A stretch of 64,000 nucleotides of DNA, taken from contig CAZNDO010000002.1 in NCBI GenBank assembly GCA_964571855.1, positions 558,001 through 622,000 of the forward strand, in the 5' to 3' direction. Each line of letters starts with the position of its first letter. Positions within the stretch are counted from its first letter, which is position 1. The notes under the pieces were generated by a model. It ran no database searches. It was not told the origin of the DNA and saw only the letters and a list, made by a program, of their open reading frames with translations. Below are positions 43,916 through 52,703 of the stretch, piece after piece. The translations under genes were made by a program, and so were the position numbers. The stretch is from CAYYFX01 sp964571855 (GTDB lineage Bacteria; ARS69).

Positions 43916-45082
43916 TCAGTTCGCGAACGGCCAACCCGAAGGCAGCCCGAGCTGTTGCTCAGCCCTCAGTCCGTCGCACGGCACCAACTGACCTGAGGAC
44001 GGTGCCCATCCGGACAGCTCGGCGATTCGCCCGGTAAGCGGCCGCCGGGCAAATGGATTCTGAACGAGAATCACTCGGCGCGCGCACATGCTCCACGGAT
44101 CAAGCGACCCAGCGACGAGAACGCCACTCACTCGTGTGTTCTTCGCACCAGATGGCCCGATCCACGCACCGTCCCGATTCCGGCCGAAGGTCCCCGGCCC
44201 GCCTCCAAGGGGGAAGCGGTATACGGAGCCCCCGAGAAGCGCGTCGAAGACGTCCTCTTGATCGAGCCCCAACGCATCCACGTTCACGAAGATCACGTAG
44301 GGCTTGTCAAGAGGCCCGTACCGAGTGGCCTTCTTCTCGATCGCGTCGCGAATCGACTGATACGTCCGCGAGACCCGGACCCCAGCGAACGTCGAACCAA
44401 CCGGGCGCACTCCCGCCTTGCCTCGTCGATCCGGACGTTTCGGCACTGCGACGCACTCCAGCCGCATCCCACGCGCGGTCAGTGTGTGCTTGGGCATCGC
44501 GGCCATGCCGGCGCTTGGCAGTTGAACTAGCGCATCCGCGTCAAGCGTGTCTAGCCACGCAGACAACTCCCGCGCCAGCTTTCGGCCAGGCGGCGGCGAC
44601 GTCGCGACGCCGACGACTCTCACGTGTAGGAAGAAGTTCGGCGACACCACGTGCTCATTCAATGCGTCGATGACGAGTCTCTGGACCCGCTCGCTCGCCC
44701 ACTCCTCCGCGGACGAATCCGACACCGCCGTCGCCTCAAGGTAGAATTGGCTACTCGCCATCTCTGCCAAGAAATCCGGGCGGCGCCGCCGAGACGGCAC
44801 ACGCGGGTGTGCGCCGAGTCGATACCCGAGCCGCAGTAGCAGCTCGTTCGCGTAGAGCTCCGTGAAGGCCGAGAGGAACTCACGATCGTCGCGTGATCGC
44901 AGCCCCACGGAGAGCCGCACGCGCTCGCTGCTAGACACCCGGCGAACCCACTCCTCCAGGAGCTCACGGATTCGACCGGCCTCCGGCCTCGCTGACCGGT
45001 CCAAGTACGTAAAGTGCGGCTCTCCGCCCCCCTTGGGCCCCAAGTGCTCTCGGCTCTTGTCGTCGAAGACTCTCACGGTCAC
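43916..45082 (-). CDS. Hypothetical nuclease-like protein coupled to the PIN gene
   Basis: A 388-residue protein from a GTG at 45082 that overlaps the PIN gene stop (GTGA). The N-terminal 150 residues carry a PD-(D/E)xK-like pattern: an acidic helix (AFTELYANELLLRLGYRLG), then RRPDFLAEMASSQFYLEATAV, i.e. PDF followed by a strand with ExT, again without the usual Lys. The rest is beta-rich (KPYVIFVNVDALGLDQEDVFDALLGG, SGVLVAGSLDPWSM) and resembles the C-terminal part of restriction-like hypothetical proteins. No family is recognised with confidence. It sits between a PIN gene and DISARM within a chain of coupled genes, so a defence role is likely. Confidence 0.5.
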   Translation of the reverse strand: MTVRVFDDKSREHLGPKGGGEPHFTYLDRSARPEAGRIRELLEEWVRRVSSSERVRLSVGLRSRDDREFLSAFTELYANELLLRLGYRLGAHPRVPSRRRRPDFLAEMASSQFYLEATAVSDSSAEEWASERVQRLVIDALNEHVVSPNFFLHVRVVGVATSPPPGRKLARELSAWLDTLDADALVQLPSAGMAAMPKHTLTARGMRLECVAVPKRPDRRGKAGVRPVGSTFAGVRVSRTYQSIRDAIEKKATRYGPLDKPYVIFVNVDALGLDQEDVFDALLGGSVYRFPLGGGPGTFGRNRDGAWIGPSGAKNTRVSGVLVAGSLDPWSMCARRVILVQNPFARRPLTGRIAELSGWAPSSGQLVPCDGLRAEQQLGLPSGWPFAN

Positions 45083-45606
45083 TCAGACCTCCGCTCATCA
45101 CCGAGCGCGCCCTGAAACGTCTCGAAGTCCATCTTGAAGCGACATCTCTCGAGGATGCGCTTTGCCTCGTCCGCCCGCTCCACCGTCAGGTGGCCGCCCT
45201 CGATGGCCATGATCATCAGACCAGGTGTCGTCGCTAGCCTCCCTGGACCGAGCCGTCTGGTCGCCTCCCGCCGGAATACACCCCGTTCGTCGCATGCGAC
45301 AACAGCATCCCCCTCGCTCGCGAGGGCCAAACACGCGGCTTCGCCCCTCCCCATCACGGCTCGCAGCTCGGCAAAGGTGGACAGGCAAGACGTTGAGCTG
45401 ATTGCGGGGAGGATCGTGACTGCCCCAGCCTCCGCCAGCGAGTTGAGCTTCGCAGCCTGCTCGGGCACGGTCACTTCCTCCGCCGCTTCCGCTGGCACCG
45501 TGAGCACGTACTTGGCAATCGACGCGATCTCGGACACGAGGTCGACATGGAGCAGGTTGATGAGAACGCTCGCATCGACAAGGAGCACACGCCTTCCGCT
45601 CGTCAT
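45079..45606 (-). CDS. PIN-domain protein (putative RNase)
   Basis: A 175-residue PIN-like protein: LLVDASVLINLLHVD with the first catalytic Asp at 11 and Asn at 17, the acidic helix MGRGEAACLALASEGDAVVACDERG with Glu near 88 and the later Asp near 104, and a hydrophobic C-terminal helix (LATTPGLMIMAIEGGHL). Such proteins act as Mg-dependent RNases in toxin-antitoxin and defence settings. It overlaps the upstream XRE/ImmA gene (45603-45606) and the downstream gene (45079-45082) by 4 nt each. XRE-ImmA genes are often paired with PIN genes, so the upstream protein is a candidate regulator or antitoxin. Confidence 0.8.
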   Translation of the reverse strand: MTSGRRVLLVDASVLINLLHVDLVSEIASIAKYVLTVPAEAAEEVTVPEQAAKLNSLAEAGAVTILPAISSTSCLSTFAELRAVMGRGEAACLALASEGDAVVACDERGVFRREATRRLGPGRLATTPGLMIMAIEGGHLTVERADEAKRILERCRFKMDFETFQGALGDERRSE

Positions 45607-46898
45607 CGACCCTCGTCCGGTACCAGAGTGTCGAGATCCGCCACACCAATGCCACTATCCGCCAAGAGCTGGACGACGTCCGCCCGCGGCATCGCAGCCT
45701 TTGCCAACTCGATGCACTTCGCGCGAGTGATCATCCCGAGGCGATGTGCTTCCAGAGCAAGAACCAAAAGGCGCCGACTGAACCCATCCCGCTGACGTTC
45801 GTCCTGCTCGCTCTCTCGGGCTGGAAGCCCCAGCGCACGTGCGAGCTCGCGGCCCCGCCCGGACTCCTCTTGCGCCTTCATTTCTTCCAGTCGTTGCGCT
45901 GACAGGAGCCTGAGGTTGTGCAGTCTGTACAGAGCGGCAATCCGGCTGACCCCATAATGATCAGCCAGTCGCGCGACATCGTAGAGTTGCAGATCCTGGC
46001 TACCCGAGGTCGCCCGTCCTTCCACGGATAGCGAAGCCTCTTCGTCGAACACGCGCGCCTGCCCTCGGCTCGGTCCTCCCTTTCCAAGAGTTGCCACGAA
46101 TCGACGCACTCCCTCCTCGGGCATCAGAACGCACGCGGCGAACGAGTTAGCCCGGACCTCAAGCAGGTCGTCGCGCTGAGATGAGCGGCTGACCACGCCA
46201 GCCACAGAGTGATCCGCGAGGACGTGCTCGTACTCGTGCATGAAGGAGAACCTGCGCCGATGGAAGCCATGGCCCTGGTTGACCACTATGCATGCTCCGA
46301 TGTCGGGATCACGCAGAGTCATGCCGGACACGTCGGACGGCAGCGTTACGGAGGCCGTGCGGATGCCCTGCTCCTCCAACAACTCCTCGGCGTCTGGCAG
46401 TGGCGCGATTCCCAGCCCCAGCCGCCGCCGTTCGTCTTCCGCAAGCGCTTGGCCTTGCTGGACGGCGTCCCATCGGCTTCGCATCGCCGGCTGCTGGTAC
46501 GTCGGGAGAGAGCCGTGGTCTCTTTGGACCTCCAGCAGTCGCTCAAGATCCGACAGAGACCGCGCCAGTCTCATCGCCTCGGTGATCCGGTCGCGCGTTT
46601 CCACATGCTCAAGCGCCCCGGGGTCTGCTCGAAAGAGGATGGACAACGCGTCCTCGGCGCGAAATGCGGGCGCGAGGAAGTGCCGGACGTCTCTTCCGTA
46701 GATGTCCGCCAGCCGCTGCAGCTCGATGCTCGTCACGGCCCGGTTTCCGAGTTCCATCTGCGCGACCGTCGATCTGGAGACGGCCAGCTGTGCGGCGACT
46801 TCTGCTTGGGTATACCCGCGCATCTCGCGCGACGCCCGCAGGCGATCCCCGAGTTCTGCGGGCGTGACAGTGGCGGCCTGTCGCAAGGCGGGCCTCAC
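45603..46898 (-). CDS. XRE-family regulator fused to ImmA/IrrE-like metalloprotease
   Basis: About 431 residues. The N-terminal XRE helix-turn-helix (LRASREMRGYTQAEVAAQLAVSRSTVAQMELG) is joined to an ImmA/IrrE-like (M78) domain with the zinc-protease motif HEYEH in FSFMHEYEHVLADHS (about residue 220). The C-terminal half is helical with VSRIAALYRLHNLRLLSAQRLEEM. GTG at 46898 is chosen because it forms a GTGA overlap with the stop of the upstream gene. Such COG2856-type proteins cleave repressors or antitoxins and control mobile elements. It overlaps the PIN gene downstream by 4 nt. Confidence 0.85.
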   Translation of the reverse strand: MRPALRQAATVTPAELGDRLRASREMRGYTQAEVAAQLAVSRSTVAQMELGNRAVTSIELQRLADIYGRDVRHFLAPAFRAEDALSILFRADPGALEHVETRDRITEAMRLARSLSDLERLLEVQRDHGSLPTYQQPAMRSRWDAVQQGQALAEDERRRLGLGIAPLPDAEELLEEQGIRTASVTLPSDVSGMTLRDPDIGACIVVNQGHGFHRRRFSFMHEYEHVLADHSVAGVVSRSSQRDDLLEVRANSFAACVLMPEEGVRRFVATLGKGGPSRGQARVFDEEASLSVEGRATSGSQDLQLYDVARLADHYGVSRIAALYRLHNLRLLSAQRLEEMKAQEESGRGRELARALGLPARESEQDERQRDGFSRRLLVLALEAHRLGMITRAKCIELAKAAMPRADVVQLLADSGIGVADLDTLVPDEGR

Positions 46899-47350
46899 TT
46901 GAGAAGGGGAAGTCCCATCGGAGTGGACGCATCGAGCACCAAATGGGAGGCGTAGCCGGCGAGCGCCCCGACAATGATGCCGTTGAGCAGGTGGCACAGG
47001 TCAGCTGCGACGGCGTGATCGCGCGCCTCAGCGCAGCTGTTCGCTTGATGCGACAGTTGAGCCTGTCGCGCTGCCTCGGCGCGAAGCGCCCCCTGGACCC
47101 TCGGCAGGATTGGAGCAACGACGCGAGCGAACAGCAGCGCAGGTAGGACGGCATGACCGAATGACCGATGAGCGTAGTGGCCGGGCGGGTCGATGCGATC
47201 GGGCATCAGCGATCCGGCCGCCCCTCCCACCGCGCCGCCAAGCGCCTCCAACAGCATCTCGCGTTTGGAGGCGGTCCTCCTTACCGCAGCCCCGGCTGCG
47301 AGCACGCCGCCAGTCAGGCCGACCGCCATGTGAGTTCGTCGCCCCGGCAT
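46895..47350 (-). CDS. YdjM-like membrane-bound metal-dependent hydrolase (DUF457)
   Basis: A 151-residue membrane protein. MPGRRTHMAVGL, GHYAHRSFGHAVLPALLF and GYASHLVLDASTPMGLPLL are the typical DUF457 blocks, with conserved His residues for metal binding (His7, those in HYAHRSFGH, and the HLVLD motif). Four hydrophobic helices are visible. YdjM proteins are inner-membrane hydrolases of unknown substrate, and in E. coli the gene is LexA-controlled. GGAGGTGACCA precedes the ATG. It is the first gene of the coupled run 47350-43916, with the terminase module just upstream (150 bases), so it links the phage-like and defence parts. Confidence 0.75.
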   Translation of the reverse strand: MPGRRTHMAVGLTGGVLAAGAAVRRTASKREMLLEALGGAVGGAAGSLMPDRIDPPGHYAHRSFGHAVLPALLFARVVAPILPRVQGALRAEAARQAQLSHQANSCAEARDHAVAADLCHLLNGIIVGALAGYASHLVLDASTPMGLPLLK

Positions 47351-47499
47351 TGGTCACCTCCACTCCCGGAGGTTAGGCTATCGAACACAGCATGTCAATC
47401 TGTGGACTCGTCGCTAGATGAAGAAGGGGCCAGAGCCTCCCATAAGACGCTTCGGCACAACGCTTTACGGCAGTTCGTCGCTCCGCCCTATGCTCCGGG

Positions 47500-49353
47500 C
47501 TACCAGCTGTTGCGCCAGCGGGTCGCGTAGGGCCCGCGCCGGGCCGGTCGCGGGATGCACTTGGGGCTGGCCGCGCCTCCGGCGCCGGCAACCGTCACCC
47601 GAAGGCGCAGGTCAAGTAGATCCCATGCCGGTCGCAGGATGTAGACGGCTGACAGGGCGTAGACGCGGCAGTCGAGGGCCTCGTTCCGTGCCCGGACCTT
47701 GACCCACTCCCGCCGCGGGAATCCTCGCGTGTAGCGCGTCACGCACTTCTCGGCCGTTAACTGCGCGAAGTACTCGACGTCGTATCCCTCACCGATCGGG
47801 AAGTGGCAGTACCCGGGCCCCGGTTCGCGGAGCCGAAGCCTCGAGTAGACGAGTCCCTTCGCCTCGTCCACGCCCACGAGGAACACCGGGACCGGCCGCT
47901 TCAGATTCCCGGTCTTGTGCTTCGACGGCGCCGAGACGATCGGCCGGCCAGATCCCGCGACCCCCTTGACCGCGTGGAGGCCGCCCGCACGACGGCGCAG
48001 GACGTGTTCGTAGACCTGCTGAGTCGCGTGCCCCGAGTCGATGCACGCCGCCACCACCCGGAGCTGATGCCCGCTCTCGTGCCGGTAGATCCGCGCGAGT
48101 GCCTGGTCCAACTCCTGCCAGACCAAGCCCCGCCCGGGGTCGCCCCAGAGCGTGCGGTATTCGATCCCCCACGACTCCTCGCCCTTTCCCCAGCCCACGA
48201 CCTCCATCTCCAGGCGGTCGTCCTGGACGTCGATCCCCGCCGTCAGCACCAGCGCCGCCGCCGGCACCTCGGCTGGGTACTGCTCCCGCCGCGCGATGAG
48301 GAGGTCGTCCTCGACCGCGTCCCCCTGCTCCTCCCAGGTCTCGCCGAGCACGGTGTTCGTCCAGGTCTTCAGCCCCTCGGGGCCGATCCGCTTTGCTTCC
48401 AGGAAGTCGGCCGCGGCCTGGGCCCAGGAGTACCAGCCCAGCGGCGAGTACAGGGACGAGAGGTGATAGCCCCGGACTTCGGACTCCTGCGTGGGCACCC
48501 ACGCGCCGGCCGCCAACATCGCCTCCTTGTGCCGCTCCGCGATCTCGCCCCCGCACTCCTCGCAGTAGAGGCACGCCGTCTCCGGCCGCCCCTCGTCCCA
48601 GCGCAGGTTCCGCCAGAGGATCGGCGCCATCGCGTCGCAGTGCGGACATGGGACCTGGTAGTAGCGCTGGTCGCTCCGCTCCCACGCCGCCTCGATGCGT
48701 GAGACGCCGCGGATCGTGGGCGTCGAGACGATGAAGACCTTTCGGTTCCGCGCGTAGGTCGCGGTCCGCTTCACCGCGAGCTCCACGGGGTCGCCCTCGC
48801 CGTCCACGTCCGCCTCGTAGCCGTCCACCTCATCCAGGAAGAGGTACCGCGCCGGCATCGACCTGAGCCCGACCGCCGAGTTCGCCCCGGTCATCACGAG
48901 GATCCCGCCGGGGAACTCCTTCGCGAGGAGCGTATTCCCGGCGTCCCGCGACCGCGCCGGGTTCACGCGTTCGGCCAGGGCCGGGCAGGCCTCGATCATC
49001 GGCCCGATGCGCTGCTTCGAGGTTCGCTTCGCCATCTCGACCGTCGGCTGCACGAAGAGCGCCGGACCCGGGGCGTGGTGGATGATGTACCCGAGCCAGT
49101 TGTTCCCGGCCTCCGTGCCGCCGAGCTGGGCGCCCTTCATGAAGACGACGGTCTCCACCGCGTCCGACGCCGAGAGCGAGTCCATGATCTCCCGGAGGTA
49201 CGGGGTGCGGTCGGTCCGCCACGCCCCCGGCTCCGCGCTCGCCTGCTGGGGCAGGACCCGGTGGGCGTCCGCCCACGCGCTCACCGTCAGCTCCGGGTCC
49301 GGGGCGAGCCCGGCCCGGAACCCCGCCCGGTAGATCCCGCTCGCCAAGTTCAT
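47500..49353 (-). CDS. Phage terminase large subunit (GpA family)
   Basis: A 617-residue GpA-type terminase. The ATG at 49353 is chosen because it overlaps the small-subunit stop (ATGA) and begins MNLASGIYRAGFRAGLAPDP. The ATPase domain has the deviant Walker A KGAQLGGTEAGNNW (about 75-90) and Walker B YLFLDEVDGYE (about 170). The nuclease domain keeps its acidic residues: AGIDVQDDRLEMEV (about 370), AACIDSGHATQQVY (about 435), DCRVYALSAVYIL (about 565). A zinc-finger-like CPHCD...CLYCEECGG lies between (about 230-270). The protein cuts and packs DNA into proheads. All motifs are intact, yet no portal, protease or capsid gene follows; the next gene is a membrane hydrolase. Confidence 0.93.
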   Translation of the reverse strand: MNLASGIYRAGFRAGLAPDPELTVSAWADAHRVLPQQASAEPGAWRTDRTPYLREIMDSLSASDAVETVVFMKGAQLGGTEAGNNWLGYIIHHAPGPALFVQPTVEMAKRTSKQRIGPMIEACPALAERVNPARSRDAGNTLLAKEFPGGILVMTGANSAVGLRSMPARYLFLDEVDGYEADVDGEGDPVELAVKRTATYARNRKVFIVSTPTIRGVSRIEAAWERSDQRYYQVPCPHCDAMAPILWRNLRWDEGRPETACLYCEECGGEIAERHKEAMLAAGAWVPTQESEVRGYHLSSLYSPLGWYSWAQAAADFLEAKRIGPEGLKTWTNTVLGETWEEQGDAVEDDLLIARREQYPAEVPAAALVLTAGIDVQDDRLEMEVVGWGKGEESWGIEYRTLWGDPGRGLVWQELDQALARIYRHESGHQLRVVAACIDSGHATQQVYEHVLRRRAGGLHAVKGVAGSGRPIVSAPSKHKTGNLKRPVPVFLVGVDEAKGLVYSRLRLREPGPGYCHFPIGEGYDVEYFAQLTAEKCVTRYTRGFPRREWVKVRARNEALDCRVYALSAVYILRPAWDLLDLRLRVTVAGAGGAASPKCIPRPARRGPYATRWRNSW

Positions 49354-49853
49354 TCCGCCGCCAACTCCTCCAGCGCCCGCCGGATCTCCCCGGTGAGCCG
49401 CGCCTCCACCCGCTTCACGTCCGACTCCGCCGCCAGGGAGGCCGCCACGCGCGCAGGGATGGCCAGCATGCGGTCCCGGAAGGTCCTCCCCGTCTCGAAG
49501 GCCTCCCGGCGCACTTCCGTGGCCGGGACGAGCTGCTTGAGCCGCTCCTCGTAGTCCAGCCGGGTCAGCCGGGCGTTGAGCGCCTCCCGGATCGCCCGGG
49601 CCTCCTGGTAGGACGCCGGGGCCGCGTCCCGCTGCTTGGCCTGCGACGTGTTCCGCCCCCAGGCCGCGTCCGCCTGCTCGGGGCTCACAGTCCCGTCCGG
49701 ATTGGTCATGATCCGGCCGTCGCGGATCGCCTTCTGGACGCCCCATCGGGACCCGCCCGGAAGCCCGCGGTCGCGGCGTGACCGCGCGTAGGCGCTGATC
49801 GACATGCGCTCCTCGTGCTCAGGGAATCCCGGAAGCGTGGTCTGGTCTGTCAA
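49350..49853 (-). CDS. Phage terminase small subunit-like protein
   Basis: About 167 residues. The N-terminus SISAYARSRRDRGLPGGSRWGVQKAIRDGRIMTNPDGTVSPEQADAAW is a phage-type HTH resembling Nu1-like DNA-packaging proteins. The C-terminal part is a long charged helix (ALNARLTRLDYEERLKQLVPATEVRREAFETGRTFRDRMLAIPARVAASLA), as in this family. It overlaps terL by 4 nt. Small terminases bind pac or cos DNA and bring it to TerL. The TTG start at 49853 is weak; an ATG at 49805 preceded by GAGGAG is an alternative. The call is supported by sequence pattern and by its place. Confidence 0.82.
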   Translation of the reverse strand: MTDQTTLPGFPEHEERMSISAYARSRRDRGLPGGSRWGVQKAIRDGRIMTNPDGTVSPEQADAAWGRNTSQAKQRDAAPASYQEARAIREALNARLTRLDYEERLKQLVPATEVRREAFETGRTFRDRMLAIPARVAASLAAESDVKRVEARLTGEIRRALEELAAE

Positions 49854-50009
49854 CTCACCCGCGCCCCCTGTCGCTAGCGGGATCTCGCGCGTAGGCCCCG
49901 CAGTGAAAAGTGCCAGGAAGGACCCGTGCGGCCGACGTCCACCACCCCGCTCCGTCGTACAAGCACGCGCAACCAGAGTGGAGTGAGCGCTCGGTCGCGC
50001 GGTCGTATT

Positions 50010-50843
50010 TCACGAACGGCCACTCCCATCGGACTCGAACGCAGCAAGCACAGCCCGATAGGTTTCGACTTGCCTCACCATCTTCTCCTCGATGCCCTCG
50101 AGGATACCAATCAGTCCCTGGCACGCGCTGTCCAGGTCCGCGCTGAGCTTCCTGCTGCCTTCCACCGTCTCCCTGAAGCTGCGTAGACTCTCGACCTGTC
50201 CCGACGTCGATTCGAGCAACTGTTCTAGGGGGTTTCGCAACGCCGACACGGCGGACAACTGTCCCTCGGCTCTCGCCCACTGCACCCACCCCCCTATGCC
50301 CGCAAGAAACACGTCCACGTTCTTCGCGTAGCGCGACGCATGGAGCGCCATCTTGGCGCAGCGCCCTGTGATCCCTCTCGCGACTCGTCGCGCATTATCC
50401 CGCGCTATGACCGCGTGCTTCGAGGACATGGGCGAAGCGTTCACCCGTTGCGCCGCCTTCGTCCCTCGTCGAAGGACATCCCCGATCGCCAGCACGTCCG
50501 TATGCAGGTTCCTCAGGTCGCCGGCGAGCTCGAACATCGCTGCGTGCCCGTCCGCAACGAAGTCCAGCAGCCCCGGCCTACCTTGCATGCGTTCGATGAC
50601 GCCCGGCCTCCTGCGTCTGTAGACCACCACCCAGGCCGTACTGACCACCACGAAAGCCAGCGCGATTGCCGCGCCGATCACGGCGTGGTACGTCGCAGCC
50701 GGGAGCGTCAACTGCCCTGCCCACCGGAGGAGGAGTACCGCGATCGCCCCGCAGAGCCCAAAAAGAGCCGTCCAGACGGCATTAAGCGCGAAGTCCAGAG
50801 CCGACTCGGCGACCCTCTGTCGAACGGTCTGCAGCAGCGCCAT
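50010..50843 (-). CDS. Membrane protein with coiled-coil tail
   Basis: A 277-residue protein with two N-terminal membrane helices (about 18-42, FALNAVWTALFGLCGAIAVLLL, and 52-75, AVIGAAIALAFVVVSTAWVVVY) and a long mostly helical cytoplasmic part. The last 90 residues (LEQLLESTSGQVESLRSFRETVEGSRKLSADLDSA) form an amphipathic coiled coil like signalling or scaffold proteins. No recognised family. It lies in the phage-like run between terS and the ParB-like gene on the same strand. Its role could be in lysis, exclusion or defence; none can be assigned. Confidence 0.6.
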   Translation of the reverse strand: MALLQTVRQRVAESALDFALNAVWTALFGLCGAIAVLLLRWAGQLTLPAATYHAVIGAAIALAFVVVSTAWVVVYRRRRPGVIERMQGRPGLLDFVADGHAAMFELAGDLRNLHTDVLAIGDVLRRGTKAAQRVNASPMSSKHAVIARDNARRVARGITGRCAKMALHASRYAKNVDVFLAGIGGWVQWARAEGQLSAVSALRNPLEQLLESTSGQVESLRSFRETVEGSRKLSADLDSACQGLIGILEGIEEKMVRQVETYRAVLAAFESDGSGRS

Positions 50844-51003
50844 CCCGGCCTACTACCACGGTCCGTCGGGTGCGTCAAAACCCCTTTGGCCCGCAACCCA
50901 CCTGCGGGTCGGCACTGACCCGAGCACCGGCGGGCCCCTACACCGCCCTGCATCCCGCCCGCGAGGGGCGACGTACCTCGCGTCGCGAGCCACTGGACCT
51001 CGG

Positions 51004-51654
51004 TCACGCTCTCGTCCTCTCTCCGCGGACAGCTCGGAGAAACTCCAGGGCGATGTGTGTCAATGCCCCGCTGCGAGACGAGCCTACCGTCTTCTTCGCC
51101 TCCATGAGTGCGCCGTCCACGATCTCGTACTGCTCCCGCGACAGCGGGAACGTCATGACCTGCATGCGCTCCTCCTCCACGGCCTTCGCCTCCGCCTCTA
51201 GCTGCAGTTCGAGCCCGTCGGGAACCTGAAGGAGTTGCGTAAGGTCGCGCAGGTCCGCGAGGTCGTAGGGAAGCTGCGTCACGAGGTCGTCGAGCGAGAC
51301 GTCGTGGCTGAGATCGTGGATCAGTTCGGCCATGAGACTCGGGACCGGCTCGCCCTTGAGCTCGTTCAGGTTGATGGACAGGATCTTCGCGCGGCGGTCG
51401 TCCAGGTCGACCACCACGCAGGGCACGGACTTCCAGCCCAGCTCCCGGGCTATCTTCCAGCGGTGGAAGCCGCCCAGGATCTCGAAGCGCTCGCCCTTCG
51501 GCCGCACAACGAGCGGCTCCACCAGTCCCTCGCGCTCCACGTACGCACGGAGCTTCGCGAACATCGGCTCCGACACGCGGTTGGGGTTCCATGGGTTCGG
51601 GTCCAGTCGGTCGGCGGCCAGCTCACGGATCTTCAGGCCCGATTCTTTCGGCAT
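51004..51654 (-). CDS. ParB/Srx-domain protein of the phage-like module
   Basis: About 216 residues from the ATG at 51654. The ParB N-terminal (ParB/sulfiredoxin fold) domain fills residues 12-105: LAADRLDPNPWNPNRVSEPMF, VEPLVVRPKGERFEILGGFHRWKIARELGW and VPCVVVDL. GGFHRWKIA stands for the family's GxxRxxA nucleotide-binding box. A helical C-terminal part follows. Such proteins are common in phages and satellites beside methylase genes and are thought to act as regulators or nucleases. Its start overlaps the stop of the methylase gene by one base (TGATG), so the two are coupled. Exact function unknown. Confidence 0.8.
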   Translation of the reverse strand: MPKESGLKIRELAADRLDPNPWNPNRVSEPMFAKLRAYVEREGLVEPLVVRPKGERFEILGGFHRWKIARELGWKSVPCVVVDLDDRRAKILSINLNELKGEPVPSLMAELIHDLSHDVSLDDLVTQLPYDLADLRDLTQLLQVPDGLELQLEAEAKAVEEERMQVMTFPLSREQYEIVDGALMEAKKTVGSSRSGALTHIALEFLRAVRGERTRA

Positions 51655-52703
51655 CACTTCGCCCTCCCGGCGGCGATGAGGATCTCCACGTTGCGCGCCT
51701 TCGTCTCCGCGCTCGCGACGGCGGCAAGGTGGGCGTACGCGATGACCTCCATGCGCACGTCCGACCGGTGCCGCTTCACAATGGTCTCCACGTCCTCGGG
51801 TGTCATCGCGGCATTGCCGTACGACAGGACGAGTCGTGGCATCCGCGAGCACGCGGCGATCAGTTCGTCGAGCGCCTCTGACCCGTGACGGCCGCTGAAT
51901 ACGCTCGGCTTCGTGTCCACGACACGCCCTGCTAGGATCGAGTCCAGGGGCCGTAACGCAGTCTCGTAGGCCTGCGTTCCGCCATAGGGCGGATCAAGGT
52001 AGACGACGTCGCCCTCGACACCTTCGAGGAACGTGAACACGTCGCCCTGCCTCACCTCGCTCGGCAGTCCGTTCGAGAACACACCCCGGTTGATCTTCTG
52101 ACGGAGGTCCTCGGCAAGCCTCCGGGGGTGTGCTTGGATCCGGCGCGTGAAGGAGTCGCGGAGCACGGAGGGATTCACGTCCTCCCAGTTGGCGCGCTCC
52201 AGCTGCTCAATCACCGACCGAGCGCCGAAGTTGCCAAGCGGCCGAAGGCTCAGCACGTAGCGCATGGCCAGCAACTGCAGGAGCGCGCGCTTCGGGCCAG
52301 CCCTGCGATCGGCCTCCGCCATCAAGGCATCCAGGAACGTGGCGTGACGTCCCGGAACAACGTGTCCGCCGAACGTCTCTTCGATGAACCCAGGTCTCCC
52401 CTCGGGTCGCTCCGCAAAGACGCGAGTGAGGTCCTCACACGCAAGCCGGACCTTGTCATTCTCGACGAGCGCTCGGCCGATGATGGCCGCGCGCTCCGCA
52501 ACGTCGTTGGCCACTACCTGGTGACCTCGCCACTTGGACCACAGGCTGACTGCCGCTCCGCCCGCGAAGGCGTCGACCAGCACGGGCGCCTGGCCCGGCG
52601 GTGGAAGTGCACGTGCAATGCGCCCGAGCAGCCGTCGCTTCCCGCCCAGGTAGCTCGGGAGTGCGTCCAGGAAGCGCGGCACCCGGCGTCCAAGGTTCGT
52701 CAT
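51654..52703 (-). CDS. Dam-like (D12 class) DNA adenine methyltransferase
   Basis: About 349 residues from the ATG at 52703. Family motifs in order: PSYLGGKRRLLGRIA (the N-terminal YxGGK block), DAFAGGAAVSLW (SAM motif I), ANDVAERAAIIGRAL, and the catalytic VVYLDPPYGGTQAYE with DPPY near residue 235. The closing part has VLSYGNAAMTPEDVETI and VEILIAAGRAK. It transfers a methyl group to N6 of adenine in a short site that cannot be predicted. No cognate restriction enzyme is beside it, so it is an orphan phage-type methylase, perhaps protecting the element from host restriction. It is coupled to the ParB-like gene. Confidence 0.9.
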   Translation of the reverse strand: MTNLGRRVPRFLDALPSYLGGKRRLLGRIARALPPPGQAPVLVDAFAGGAAVSLWSKWRGHQVVANDVAERAAIIGRALVENDKVRLACEDLTRVFAERPEGRPGFIEETFGGHVVPGRHATFLDALMAEADRRAGPKRALLQLLAMRYVLSLRPLGNFGARSVIEQLERANWEDVNPSVLRDSFTRRIQAHPRRLAEDLRQKINRGVFSNGLPSEVRQGDVFTFLEGVEGDVVYLDPPYGGTQAYETALRPLDSILAGRVVDTKPSVFSGRHGSEALDELIAACSRMPRLVLSYGNAAMTPEDVETIVKRHRSDVRMEVIAYAHLAAVASAETKARNVEILIAAGRAK

